Shown here: positions 7,452 to 14,631 of the stretch, in pieces
How the letters are laid out: every line of letters starts with the position of its first letter
Position numbering within the stretch: position 1 is the first letter of the stretch
DNA from: a virus
Virus record (IMG/VR): IMGVR_UViG_3300024302_000023
Span: 1-38,671 of that record
Strand: one strand, 5' to 3'
Length of the DNA stretch: 38,671 nucleotides
The notes under the pieces: generated by a model
The model's input: the letters and a program-made list of their open reading frames with translations, nothing else
Told to the model about the DNA's origin: nothing
The model's database searches: none
Translations under genes and position numbers: made by a program

Positions 7452-7672
7452 TGTTCATTCCCTCTCAGTTTTGCAATGGCGGTCTTGATCATGCCGCCAG
7501 TGTCATAGGTATAGCCTAAGGATATCTGAGCAGCATCCAGCACAATCTCCAGCGCCTCTTTGTCTAACTGTGGCTTTTTATCCGGCTCAAGCATCTTCAA
7601 GCGTTCTTCCATAAGCTCAACCTTGCGCTCAAGCTGTGCCACTCTGGTTTGTGTCTCGGGTACGTTTGCCAT
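7448..7672 (-). CDS. Small coiled-coil protein, 74 aa
   Basis: It begins MANVPETQTRVAQLERKVEL and continues with regular Leu/Val spacing to about residue 30, indicating a short coiled coil. The second half is a compact helical region. A GAGG-type ribosome site precedes the ATG, and the stop overlaps the uvsY start (ATGA). The position corresponds to the small genes beside uvsY in T4, but no homology is claimed. Confidence 0.7.
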   Translation of the reverse strand: MANVPETQTRVAQLERKVELMEERLKMLEPDKKPQLDKEALEIVLDAAQISLGYTYDTGGMIKTAIAKLRGNEQ

Positions 7673-7690
7673 GTTTACGCCTCGCTCGTT

Positions 7691-7879
7691 TTAGAAAGTG
7701 TCGAATGGGTTATCGGCATGAGTGCCGAAACTGTAGCCGCGATGATCTGGCTTTGGTTCTGGTCTGCGTTTCTCATGCCCACAGTTGACGCACTGCAATA
7801 GAATGGCGTCCTGATTTACCGGCTTGATAATATCCAGTGAGCCGCACTTGACTGGCTTCCGTTCTTCAATGTGATACAT
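7691..7879 (-). CDS. Small zinc-ribbon-like protein, 62 aa
   Basis: A Cys near residue 12 and CVNC at about residues 30-33, followed by GHEKRRPEPKP, make a short Cys-rich module that may bind one zinc. The start overlaps the end of the preceding 67-aa gene by 14 bases and has AAAGGATAGG upstream. The C-terminus (YSFGTHADNPFDTF) looks disordered. Function unknown. Confidence 0.65.
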   Translation of the reverse strand: MYHIEERKPVKCGSLDIIKPVNQDAILLQCVNCGHEKRRPEPKPDHRGYSFGTHADNPFDTF

Positions 7880-8069
7880 GACCTATCCTTTCGGCATCAA
7901 GTGTGTCTGTGATTTCGGCATACAAGCATGCTCCAGCACGTCTGACATCGTGGCTGGAATAGTTTGCAGGTGAGATTGCGCCAAGTGCCTCATGGACTGC
8001 TTGAAGCTCGATTGCCGTCAGTTCAACGCTGTAGGTTTTTATTTCAGTCTTTGGTGTGATCGTTGCCAT
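7866..8069 (-). CDS. Small hypothetical protein, 67 aa
   Basis: The product begins MATITPKTEIKTYSVELTA and is predicted helical afterwards. GAGG lies 10 bases before the ATG. It is embedded in the tightly packed minus-strand run leading to uvsY. No family recognised and no membrane segment or cysteine cluster seen. Confidence 0.65.
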   Translation of the reverse strand: MATITPKTEIKTYSVELTAIELQAVHEALGAISPANYSSHDVRRAGACLYAEITDTLDAERIGHVSH

Positions 8070-8083
8070 TTCAAAAATCCTCG

Positions 8084-8428
8084 TTATATCGTGCCCTTGT
8101 CGATCACTTCGACAAGTTCAACTTTTACAGAAACCATCCCGCAATCTTCGATACACTCCCGGCACTGTTTAGCGTTCTCAGGGGATGGATAGACCGTCAC
8201 ACCGCCTCTGGCGTTATACAGTTCATGCTGAAAATCGGTCTGGCACATATAGCCAATGTCTGTATTTTCCGGGGGTGTGCTTAACGTTAAATCGCCGCTG
8301 ATTGCCTCCAGCCGATCTGTAATCCCTAGCAATTCCGGGGTATTGGTCAGTTCGGCAATGTCTTCAACGTATGAGATCAAATCACTCAAAGGCATGTTAT
8401 AGACAGTTTCACGGGTAATTTCAGGCAT
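8084..8428 (-). CDS. Hypothetical protein, 114 aa
   Basis: The ATG at 8428 is preceded by AGGAGA and overlaps the stop of the 49-aa gene (TGATG). The N-terminal half is helical and acidic (ISYVEDIAELTNTPELLGIT). The C-terminal half has four cysteines (around CQTD, CRECIEDC) and ends VKVELVEVIDKGTI. It could bind a metal, but the spacing is not a standard ribbon. Function unknown. Confidence 0.65.
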   Translation of the reverse strand: MPEITRETVYNMPLSDLISYVEDIAELTNTPELLGITDRLEAISGDLTLSTPPENTDIGYMCQTDFQHELYNARGGVTVYPSPENAKQCRECIEDCGMVSVKVELVEVIDKGTI

Positions 8429-8577
8429 CACTTTCTCCTGTCTCCAAATCGGACGGCGGCTCTGGTAGCGGCATCCAGTCGGTAGGCTTGTTGTTCCAAC
8501 CCCATAGCCAACAGAAATTCATCTGATAACTCACAGCTACCGGGGCCAACTTCAAGTCGTTCAATTAAATCGTTCAT
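8428..8577 (-). CDS. Small protein, 49 aa, of the phage 'DLIERLE' type
   Basis: The product starts MNDLIERLEVGPGSCELSDE and continues LLAMGLEQQAYRLDAATRAA. Short phage proteins starting with this helix and a G-P-S/E-L-D element are widespread, usually annotated hypothetical. The ATG overlaps the stop of the 89-aa gene as ATGA, and its stop overlaps the start of the 114-aa gene. The double overlap strongly supports translation despite its size. Confidence 0.7.
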   Translation of the reverse strand: MNDLIERLEVGPGSCELSDEFLLAMGLEQQAYRLDAATRAAVRFGDRRK

Positions 8578-8843
8578 TTTGGTTTCCTCATAATATTCAT
8601 CATTTTATTTCGCATCCATGGCTGCGTCCGGCCACTATTCGTAAATCTGGCTGGCTCCGCAAGGGTAACCATAGCAATTTCTTCTTGTACTCTTGGGCTT
8701 GCCGTCTTTAGTGGTTGAGTGTAATCAACACCTAGAATCCGCAACGCTAAACGATAAAGAATCCGCTGTAAAAAGCCCTGTGGTGGTTGGACTTTGGAAA
8801 TGTGCCAAGCCTTCACGCCGGGTATCTTTTGCCATATAAGCAT
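8574..8843 (-). CDS. Hypothetical basic protein, 89 aa
   Basis: The product begins MLIWQKIPGVKAWHISK and is rich in Arg/Lys, with an amphipathic stretch (GFLQRILYRLALRILGVDY) at about residues 23-41 that could be membrane-active or pack against a partner. It ends MMNIMRKPK. The stop overlaps the start of the 49-aa gene. It lies a few bases after the 41-aa gene in the unit driven by the palindromic promoter at 8988-8999. No family recognised. Confidence 0.6.
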   Translation of the reverse strand: MLIWQKIPGVKAWHISKVQPPQGFLQRILYRLALRILGVDYTQPLKTASPRVQEEIAMVTLAEPARFTNSGRTQPWMRNKMMNIMRKPK

Positions 8844-8848
8844 TTTTT

Positions 8849-8974
8849 CTAAGTTTCTCTATCATTTTTAGGATCGCAGAGTTTGAAGGTACCGTAGCGT
8901 ATACGCGGGCGTAAAGAGCCAACACGTTTGCCGTTCAGCATTTTAATAACGTCGGTTATCACTTGATTCATCAT
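8849..8974 (-). CDS. Very small basic protein, 41 aa
   Basis: I chose the ATG at 8974 (MMNQVITDVIKMLNGKRVG) because GAGGAT lies directly upstream, and an upstream in-frame start would place the late promoter inside the gene. The product is basic and short. It is the first gene on the minus strand after the palindromic late promoter, 14 bases downstream of it. Coding status is supported by the ribosome site and the tight join to the next gene only. Confidence 0.5.
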   Translation of the reverse strand: MMNQVITDVIKMLNGKRVGSLRPRIRYGTFKLCDPKNDRET

Positions 8975-8987
8975 GTTATCCTCACGG

Positions 8988-8999
8988 TATTTATAAATA
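8988..8999. promoter_or_regulatory. Palindromic double late promoter TATTTATAAATA
   Basis: The 12-base sequence contains TATAAATA on both strands, overlapping by four bases. On the plus strand it serves the tail-tube-like gene starting at 9022; on the minus strand it serves the 41-aa gene starting at 8974. Both distances are plausible for gp55-dependent initiation. The two divergent transcripts would compete for the same polymerase site. Confidence 0.7.
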
Positions 9000-9021
9000 G
9001 AAGACAGAAAGGTTTTCAGAT

Positions 9022-9558
9022 ATGAGCGCATACGACAATCAACCAGACAACATCAATGGTATTACACCACTCAATTTCCGGTTCCAAATGAAGCGGTTAC
9101 CTGGGGTAAACTATTTTGCCAAGTCTGCAACAATACCTGATATCACTCTGGGTGAACCACAACATGAAAACATGTTTGTTAGGATTCCTTTACAGGGTGA
9201 TAAACTTACTTTCGCGCCTTTCAACTTACGTTTCATGGTCGATGAAGATCTGACCAACTATCTTGAAATCTATAATTGGATGATTGGTCTTGGCTTCCCC
9301 GACGATTTCTTACAGTCCATTCACAAAGCCCCAGGTGAAAAAATCAACGAGGCTAATTTACGCGGCGAGGGCACCGCATCGGATGCCACTCTAACTCTCA
9401 TGACCTCACACCGTAACCCCAATGTCGAGGTTACCTTTGTCGATATGTTTCCAATCAGCCTGTCTTCACTTGAATTCAATGTTGAAGAAACTGATATCCA
9501 GTACCTCCAGGCCGACGTTACTTTCGCTTATCGGAAGTTCTCTCTAAATGTTCTTTAA
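9022..9558 (+). CDS. T4-like tail tube/baseplate-type structural protein, 178 aa
   Basis: The pattern PLNFRFQMKRLPGVNYFAKSATIPDITLG, then a segment with IPLQGDKLTFAPFNLRFMVDED and YLEIYNWMIGLGFP, is that of conserved T4-like virion proteins related to the gp19 tail tube fold (also used by gp48/gp54 of the baseplate). It is far shorter than T4 gp54 (320 aa) and similar in size to gp19 (163 aa). A separate gp19 is present at 20304-20855, so this is probably a tube-initiator or baseplate subunit. It is the only virion gene on the plus strand here and has its own late promoter. Confidence 0.75.
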   Translation: MSAYDNQPDNINGITPLNFRFQMKRLPGVNYFAKSATIPDITLGEPQHENMFVRIPLQGDKLTFAPFNLRFMVDEDLTNYLEIYNWMIGLGFPDDFLQSIHKAPGEKINEANLRGEGTASDATLTLMTSHRNPNVEVTFVDMFPISLSSLEFNVEETDIQYLQADVTFAYRKFSLNVL

Positions 9559-9629
9559 TGGAGGTATATAACGGGTAGCCAATCATCATCCAACAAAGAA
9601 ACAAGAAACCGAAAATTTGAACCAGAGCC

Positions 9630-10736
9630 TCAAACATCGCGTTTGCCGTCCCACATGTGGTACATTACAGGGAACCGTGGAACACCAGTTGACGACAGGT
9701 TTTGAAAACGAATCGTTGCGTCTGAACCAACATGCTTGTCAGCATTGACCAGCAATTGCTTGCAAAACTCACGGTCGCCTTTGATCCCGGCATTGAATGT
9801 CTCGCCGTTAGCCAACTTACAGGTCACAGCCTTACCGTAACCAGTCCAGTTTCCTTGGCCCTCAACAACAGCGACAACCTCATATTCCTCATCTTGAAAC
9901 TCTTTCCGTTTCAACAGGCTCTTGGTTCGCTTGCCTTCATAGAGCGACGAACCAATGCGAAGCATTTGACCTTCTTGGCCAGCCTCAAGGTAACCCTGGT
10001 ACAACTGGTCCATTTGCTCTTGGTTTTCCACCTTGTCTGTGGGTGTAACCACAACAGACGGCACATCCTCCATTAGATATGTCAAAATATCGAAACGGGT
10101 TTCAAAATCCGTATTCAAGTCGATAATGTCATAAACCCAATATTGGAGATTCGCTTTGCTTTCAGCCAGTTGTTCGGCATTAGGCTTGGCTTTTTTAGCC
10201 AGTGAAATCAATTTTTCAAAGTCGTCCCGCAAATGGCTTGCATAAAGTTCGCCATCGAAGACCATTGTGGGGTCACGTTGGAATTCATCATGTAAGGCTT
10301 CAAAGATATGAGGCGCAGAATTGATAGGTTTTCCACCGCGGCTCCACATGCCATCTTTATTGACGATACAGCGCATACCATCTAATTTCGGTTGGCTATA
10401 CAGATCGTCAAAATCAACCGTGGTAGACGGTCCGTAAGTCGCAGCCAGCATAGCTTTCACGAACTTGGCCTTGTCGCAATCCTCAATACTTCGGTGGTAA
10501 TGGTTTTCCAACTTTTTGTCATAAGCGGATTGAGCCTGTTTTAAGGCTTGCTCCTCGTCGGTAGTCTCATTTGCTTTGCCGGGATTCTTACCGAAACACG
10601 CGGTCCATTTTGACGTTTGCTTTTTGCCATCAGTCTGACCGCTTACGGTACGATAGGCACTGCCTTCAACTTCGATTCGCCACTGTTGAATTTTACCAGC
10701 AGAGGTGCGTTTGTAAATGTTTGGAAATGTTTTCAT
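9630..10736 (-). CDS. gp30: ATP-dependent DNA ligase
   Basis: The nucleotidyltransferase motif I, KLDGMRC, puts the adenylated Lys at residue 117. FDGE (160-163) is motif III, EGQMLRIGSSLYEGKR is the motif IV region and LLKRKEF is motif V. The C-terminal part forms the OB domain. The first about 80 residues (WRIEVEGSAY...SGQTDGKKQTSKW...GKNPGKANETT) look like a WGR-type DNA-contact domain, absent from T4 gp30. At 368 aa it is shorter than T4 ligase (487 aa), so it fills the gp30 role without being a close relative. The start overlaps the preceding small gene as ATGA. Confidence 0.92.
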   Translation of the reverse strand: MKTFPNIYKRTSAGKIQQWRIEVEGSAYRTVSGQTDGKKQTSKWTACFGKNPGKANETTDEEQALKQAQSAYDKKLENHYHRSIEDCDKAKFVKAMLAATYGPSTTVDFDDLYSQPKLDGMRCIVNKDGMWSRGGKPINSAPHIFEALHDEFQRDPTMVFDGELYASHLRDDFEKLISLAKKAKPNAEQLAESKANLQYWVYDIIDLNTDFETRFDILTYLMEDVPSVVVTPTDKVENQEQMDQLYQGYLEAGQEGQMLRIGSSLYEGKRTKSLLKRKEFQDEEYEVVAVVEGQGNWTGYGKAVTCKLANGETFNAGIKGDREFCKQLLVNADKHVGSDATIRFQNLSSTGVPRFPVMYHMWDGKRDV

Positions 10737-10911
10737 TTTTCAACACCAACCATATATGAGTACAGGGTCTTGCCATCTTGATTGGCAAGAAATTCCGCGA
10801 TAGCGGGAACGGGATTTACCGAACCATATCCGCCATGCCAGTCGCGCCATTGGCGCGCTGTATCGGTATATTCGACGGCTTCTTCGGCGGCGAGTTTTCT
10901 AGTTTTGTCAT
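10733..10911 (-). pseudogene. Small gene of about 59 aa, frame broken near its start
   Basis: A good start (GAGGATACC then ATG at 10911) reads MTKLEN and then enters a poor frame ending at a TAA. The frame one base back has strong coding character, reading KLAAEEAVEYTDTARQWRDW, then HGGYGSVNPVPAIAEFLAN, and ending SYMVGVEK at a TGA that overlaps the ligase start as ATGA. That frame has no start codon of its own. One extra A in the four-A run at 10898-10895 would give a continuous 59-aa protein. I take it as a real gene with a one-base deletion in the sequence or genome. Confidence 0.6.
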
Positions 10912-10918
10912 GGTATCC

Positions 10919-11137
10919 TCAATCGTTAAAGACCAGCAGGCTGACACAGCCCCCGGCTTGTTTGTAAACGAAATGACCAGCGTCGTTTTGATAATCCAAC
11001 ACAAAAGGCAATTCGTTACCCATGCTGGTATTCATTGCCATAGGCCATGCGCCAGGGGCTAGCCCGAGGTCAGAGGCGTCAACGCAATATTCTTCAATAC
11101 CGGATGATTTCCAAACCATATCATACGTGATTTTCAT
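10919..11137 (-). CDS. Hypothetical protein, 72 aa
   Basis: The product starts MKITYDMVWKSSGIEEYCVD and contains DLGLAPGAWP, a motif I have seen only in small phage proteins of unknown role. The C-terminal half has alternating hydrophobic residues (ELPFVLDYQNDAGHFVYK), suggesting a beta-rich fold. The ATG overlaps the stop of the 59-aa gene as ATGA. It is part of the ligase unit. Confidence 0.7.
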   Translation of the reverse strand: MKITYDMVWKSSGIEEYCVDASDLGLAPGAWPMAMNTSMGNELPFVLDYQNDAGHFVYKQAGGCVSLLVFND

Positions 11138-11313
11138 AATTCAATATCCGTTAGTTCGCGGGCAATTTCTTCCAGATCCCACATTTCAAGATGTTTCAAA
11201 GCGTGTTTGAAAAATTGCGCCTTATCATAGTCGCTGGCGAAATCATATTTGATTGCCAATGCGAGTCGCAATTCATATTCGGCTTCTGCTTTTTCTAAAT
11301 CAGTCAATGTCAT
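11134..11313 (-). CDS. Small helical protein, 59 aa
   Basis: The start ATG at 11313 is set by GGGAG about 7 bases upstream; a TTG six bases earlier is in frame but too close to the ribosome site. The sequence (MTLTDLEKAEAEYELRLALA) is helical, with many charged residues and aromatic residues in the middle. It is the first gene behind the promoter at 11357-11385. Function unknown. Confidence 0.65.
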   Translation of the reverse strand: MTLTDLEKAEAEYELRLALAIKYDFASDYDKAQFFKHALKHLEMWDLEEIARELTDIEL

Positions 11314-11356
11314 TTTCAATCTCCCTTTCTCTCTTGGTTCTTGATCTTACTATTTG

Positions 11357-11385
11357 ATCATGCACCATTTCTGACCAAATGTCAA
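11357..11385 (-). promoter_or_regulatory. Sigma70-type early promoter for the ligase unit
   Basis: On the minus strand TTGACA, a 17-base spacer containing ATGGTG before the -10 box, and CATGAT followed by CA. It lies about 45 bases upstream of the 59-aa gene and is followed by three small genes and the ligase with overlapping starts and stops, so they form one operon. Confidence 0.7.
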
Positions 11386-11391
11386 GTGTTT

Positions 11392-11925
11392 TTATACCTT
11401 TTTTGCTGTGAATCCTTTGCTTTTTCCATATTTTATGAGATTTCCCTGGTCTACACCACGCGCCCCTGACCACTCCCTTAGGTTGACAATGACGTAGGGT
11501 TCTCCACCAGGTTCTGATACCAAGAATTGTTTAGAATTTCCTGCGCCAATAGCGTCTTTTCTCTCTTGGCTGTGTTTCTTGCCTCTATGTTTATCAGCAA
11601 TCTTGTCCCGGGTTTCTTGTGATACTGGTTTGCCCCGGTGCTTTTCCCTGTTATTTTCAAGTTGCTCCTCGGTCCAGATTCCGGTCTTCCCCTTATTCCA
11701 GGGTATGCTACCAGTCATGCGCTCTTTATGTGCGGCACGGTGCGCTTCTGCATTTGTGATTTGACCAGATAAACATTTCCAAGCAATACGGTCATATTCG
11801 TTACCATATTCTTCATAGAGTTTTCTATGCGCTTCGGCATGTTCTGGTATGGTTAGGAGAATGAGATTCGGTGGATCATCGGTGCCACCTGAGTGTCTCG
11901 GTATTATATGATGTTTGTGTTTCAT
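11392..11925 (-). CDS. HNH homing endonuclease, 177 aa
   Basis: The N-terminus KHKHHIIPRHSGGTDDPPNL contains the HH of the HNH motif; LTIPEHAEAH supplies the rest. The central repeats (WNKGKTGIWTEEQLENNREKH, then GKPVSQETRDKIADKHRGKKHS) are NUMOD3 DNA-binding modules. The C-terminus (FLVSEPGGEPYVIVNLREW) resembles a NUMOD1-type recognition helix. It lies after the gp23 terminator. The ATG stands only five bases after a TATAAATA box, so late mRNA may be leaderless or nearly so. Confidence 0.85.
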   Translation of the reverse strand: MKHKHHIIPRHSGGTDDPPNLILLTIPEHAEAHRKLYEEYGNEYDRIAWKCLSGQITNAEAHRAAHKERMTGSIPWNKGKTGIWTEEQLENNREKHRGKPVSQETRDKIADKHRGKKHSQERKDAIGAGNSKQFLVSEPGGEPYVIVNLREWSGARGVDQGNLIKYGKSKGFTAKKV

Positions 11926-11930
11926 ACTTT

Positions 11931-11938
11931 TATTTATA
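11931..11938 (-). promoter_or_regulatory. Late promoter TATAAATA abutting the HNH endonuclease gene
   Basis: Exact consensus on the minus strand, five bases upstream of the ATG at 11925. Initiation would be at or next to the start codon, leaving no room for a ribosome-binding site. Confidence 0.6.
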
Positions 11939-11992
11939 CATCAAGTTGAACACAACGAGTTCACAAATTGTTACCATCTGAAACATTTAGAC

Positions 11993-12022
11993 AAAAAAAA
12001 GGCGCTCCCGAAGGAACGCCTT
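11993..12022 (-). terminator. Rho-independent terminator after the major capsid gene
   Basis: On the minus strand GGCGTTCC-TTCG-GGAGCGCC forms an 8-bp stem (one G-U pair) with a stable UUCG tetraloop, followed by eight T residues. It begins about 22 bases after the gp23 stop. It closes the capsid transcript and isolates the HNH gene from it. Confidence 0.93.
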
Positions 12023-12044
12023 GATTTCTTTTGGTAAAACAAAC

Positions 12045-13406
12045 TCACATGAGATTGTCGACCGCAATAATTCTGTAATAAGAGTTCTTATTAGCGAACG
12101 ATACAACACCATCGGCTGCCGAAGTCGCATATGGGTTAGCAACAAGGCCATACCTGGTCTTGAATCCGATTTTGGGCTGGAACGTATTCTCGCCAATAGC
12201 GCGAACCATTTGTAGTGGCACGTATGGGCAATAGAACATACCGGCATCAAAAGGACTTGAACCTTTATAACCAACAGTAGCATACTGGATACCAGATGTG
12301 GCTGCAAAGTAAGGGTCGATATAAACCTTGAACTGACCGTTCAGGTTACCAACGAAGGTGTTGCCTGTGTCGTCAGAGGTGATGCTGTTGTTCAAAGCAG
12401 ATGATGTATCAAGAACACCAGCCATGTTCAATGCAGAGGCAACGTCACTTGAACAAACAAGCATGTTACCTTTACCACGACGAGTAGCCTTGGCAATTGC
12501 GTTGGCTTCGCGCTCCAATTGGAACATCAAGCCCTTGAACTTTTCAACAGACCAACGTCCGTTTGCGTCTTGGTCAAGATCGAATGTACCAGCAGAAGCG
12601 ACGTTTTCTTGGGCGCCGATTGTAGCAGAGATATTGATCTTACGAACCATTTCGCGGTTGATTTCAGCCAGGATTTCTGTTGACAGAATGTTAGACAATT
12701 CTGTTTCAGCATCCAAACCATGAACGGCTTTCAAGTCTTGAGCCAATTCCATGGTGTATTCAGCTTTAAGCGCACGACTAAGGGCTGTCACGGTGATTTT
12801 CTCGATTGAGAAAGCCATTTCAGGGAAGTCATGTGTTGTTGCTTCGCCAAGTCTTTCAGCAAGTGCTGTTGACATAGCGGTAGCGGCTGTGTAAGTGTCA
12901 CCGTCGACAGGTGTCGCAACAGGTGAAGAACCAAGTTGGTTGTTAGCAACAAGAGCCATCGCAGCATTACCAGCAGCAGCGGCTGAGAATGTTGTGTTTG
13001 CTTCGTTATGAAGTGCTTCAGTACCAGTTTGGTTGGTGTAGCGTGAACGCATAGCAAAGATAAGTCCGGTTGGACCAGTCATAGGCTGAACGCCCATCAT
13101 ATCAAAAGCCATTAGGTTCGGTGCAGCACGGCGAAGTAGTGAAATCAACACTGGATCGAAAATGTCGATAGCGCCGTCGCCAGCAGTAGAAGAAGAAGCA
13201 CCCATGTTGTTCGTTGGTGCAGCTTCCAATAGAGATTGTGGTCCACGGTAGCCACCATTGCCAGCGGCATTGGTACGGGCATCCGTTTCTTGGTTCTCTA
13301 GCAGAGTTGCGATAACCGAGCGTTTGTGAGCATCCTCGATCTTAGGTAGATCGGGGTGTTCTATTACTGGCTGCCACTTCTCTTGTAGTTCGTGATTGAG
13401 CAACAT
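12045..13406 (-). CDS. gp23: Major capsid protein gp23
   Basis: HK97-fold major head protein of T4-like phages. The segments LLRRAAPNLMAFDMMGVQPMT (shortened) and the later GKGNMLVCSSDVASAL and FYCPYVPLQMVRAIGE are typical of gp23. At 453 aa it is shorter than T4 gp23 (521 aa). The first about 61 residues should be the propeptide removed by gp21: SLLE at 58-61 fits the L-x-E cleavage rule, leaving a mature N-terminus at AAPTNN. A late promoter lies 31 bases upstream and a terminator follows directly, so it can be made as a monocistronic, abundant mRNA. Confidence 0.97.
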   Translation of the reverse strand: MLLNHELQEKWQPVIEHPDLPKIEDAHKRSVIATLLENQETDARTNAAGNGGYRGPQSLLEAAPTNNMGASSSTAGDGAIDIFDPVLISLLRRAAPNLMAFDMMGVQPMTGPTGLIFAMRSRYTNQTGTEALHNEANTTFSAAAAGNAAMALVANNQLGSSPVATPVDGDTYTAATAMSTALAERLGEATTHDFPEMAFSIEKITVTALSRALKAEYTMELAQDLKAVHGLDAETELSNILSTEILAEINREMVRKINISATIGAQENVASAGTFDLDQDANGRWSVEKFKGLMFQLEREANAIAKATRRGKGNMLVCSSDVASALNMAGVLDTSSALNNSITSDDTGNTFVGNLNGQFKVYIDPYFAATSGIQYATVGYKGSSPFDAGMFYCPYVPLQMVRAIGENTFQPKIGFKTRYGLVANPYATSAADGVVSFANKNSYYRIIAVDNLM

Positions 13407-13436
13407 TGTTGTTCTCCTTTGGATGTATTGTACTCT

Positions 13437-13444
13437 TATTTATA
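13437..13444 (-). promoter_or_regulatory. Late promoter TATAAATA for gp23
   Basis: Exact consensus on the minus strand between genes 22 and 23, 31 bases upstream of the gp23 ATG, followed by an AAAGGAGAA ribosome site. Confidence 0.85.
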
Positions 13445-13447
13445 AAT

Positions 13448-14587
13448 TTAGCGTTTTGTAGTGCGAGAAATGGCGTCCATATACGGGCTCATCGCTGGGT
13501 CCGCTTTTCGGGCTTCTGATTCGCTACCGTCGTCAATAGCTTCGTCAGATACTTCTTCACTTAGAACGACAACTTTGCCATCTGTTGGGAAATAACTTTC
13601 CTTCAGAGTAACAACTTTGTCACGATAATCATCTTCACTATCGAAATCAACGCCTTCGGCGAGTGCTTTCAATTTTTCTGCCTGAGTGTCAACGAGACCT
13701 TCAGTCACTTCCGCAACAATTTCAGCCATTGTCAGAGTGTCTTTTTCCTGACGAAGGTCGATAGAAGCATTCAATGCTTCATCTAATTGCGCTTCTAGAT
13801 CTTGGTTACGAAGGGCCAATTCCTCAACAACGTCAACCTTTTCTTCGGGTACGTCAATGAAATGGTCTTCCAACAAGCCGTGTAGGCCAGTAATGAAAGA
13901 TTCGGCTAGTTCGTTACGAATACCAGAATCGATAGCTAGTTCGTTTTCTGATACCCATTCTTCGCAAACATATTCAAGATATGTATCAACTTTTTGAGCC
14001 ATTTCCGCCACAAGAGCATCACTGGTTTCAGTAAGTTCTGCTTCAGCCGCTTCTGCAATTTGCTGGGCAACTTCGTTAGCCTTAGCAACAACAGCGGCTT
14101 CAAAGATAGTAGTTGCAGTGGCTTTGAATTCCTCGGAAAGGTCTTCATCACCGAACATTGCAGCAACGTCGGCTGCAAGGTCAACATCTTCTTTGGTTAC
14201 TTTTTTGAAAGGGTTTTCTTTTTTCTCGGACTTTTTATCGTCGTCGTCTTCATCGTCGTCATCATCTTCATCGTCGGCTTCAACGAGAGAACCCATGACG
14301 CCATCGAACATTGATTCAAGTTCGAGGGTGGATTTGTCTTTCATGCTGTCAATAACAGCATTAATCATATCCGCTTTAGTCAATTCTTCTTCGACTTCTT
14401 CGTTTTTCAACGCTTCTTTAGCAGAAATGGTTTCTTGGCTTTGGGCGCCTTTTTTCTTCTTGCCGTCAGCTTTTGGATCTTCAGCGTTCTTACTTTTGTC
14501 AGAATCGCTAATTTCGGAGCCCTTCACAACAGGCGTGCCAGAATGGTCAGCCTTGAATTCGTCCAATTGTTCATCTTTGATAGACAT
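13448..14587 (-). CDS. gp22: Prohead core scaffolding protein gp22
   Basis: Major scaffold on which the gp23 shell assembles; it is later degraded by gp21. It is 379 aa, very acidic, with an Asp/Glu run at about residues 105-125, and long helical segments rich in Ala, Glu and Leu. The position between gp21 and gp23 is that of T4 gene 22 (269 aa); this protein is longer, mostly in the acidic N-terminal half. The C-terminus ends basic (AISRTTKR), as is usual for gp22. An AAGGAG ribosome site and a late promoter precede the ATG. Confidence 0.92.
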   Translation of the reverse strand: MSIKDEQLDEFKADHSGTPVVKGSEISDSDKSKNAEDPKADGKKKKGAQSQETISAKEALKNEEVEEELTKADMINAVIDSMKDKSTLELESMFDGVMGSLVEADDEDDDDDEDDDDKKSEKKENPFKKVTKEDVDLAADVAAMFGDEDLSEEFKATATTIFEAAVVAKANEVAQQIAEAAEAELTETSDALVAEMAQKVDTYLEYVCEEWVSENELAIDSGIRNELAESFITGLHGLLEDHFIDVPEEKVDVVEELALRNQDLEAQLDEALNASIDLRQEKDTLTMAEIVAEVTEGLVDTQAEKLKALAEGVDFDSEDDYRDKVVTLKESYFPTDGKVVVLSEEVSDEAIDDGSESEARKADPAMSPYMDAISRTTKR

Positions 14588-14620
14588 TGTTACAGTCTCC
14601 TTAATGTATTACTTCAACAG

Positions 14621-14628
14621 TATTTATA
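14621..14628 (-). promoter_or_regulatory. Late promoter TATAAATA for gp22
   Basis: Exact consensus on the minus strand, 34 bases upstream of the gp22 ATG and overlapping the end of the gp21 gene just before its stop codon. Confidence 0.8.
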
Positions 14629-14631
14629 AAA

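Noticed and set aside
5553-8577. Shared MNDLI start of the 148-aa and 49-aa proteins as a sign of homology
   Set aside because: Only five residues match and the following sequences differ completely.
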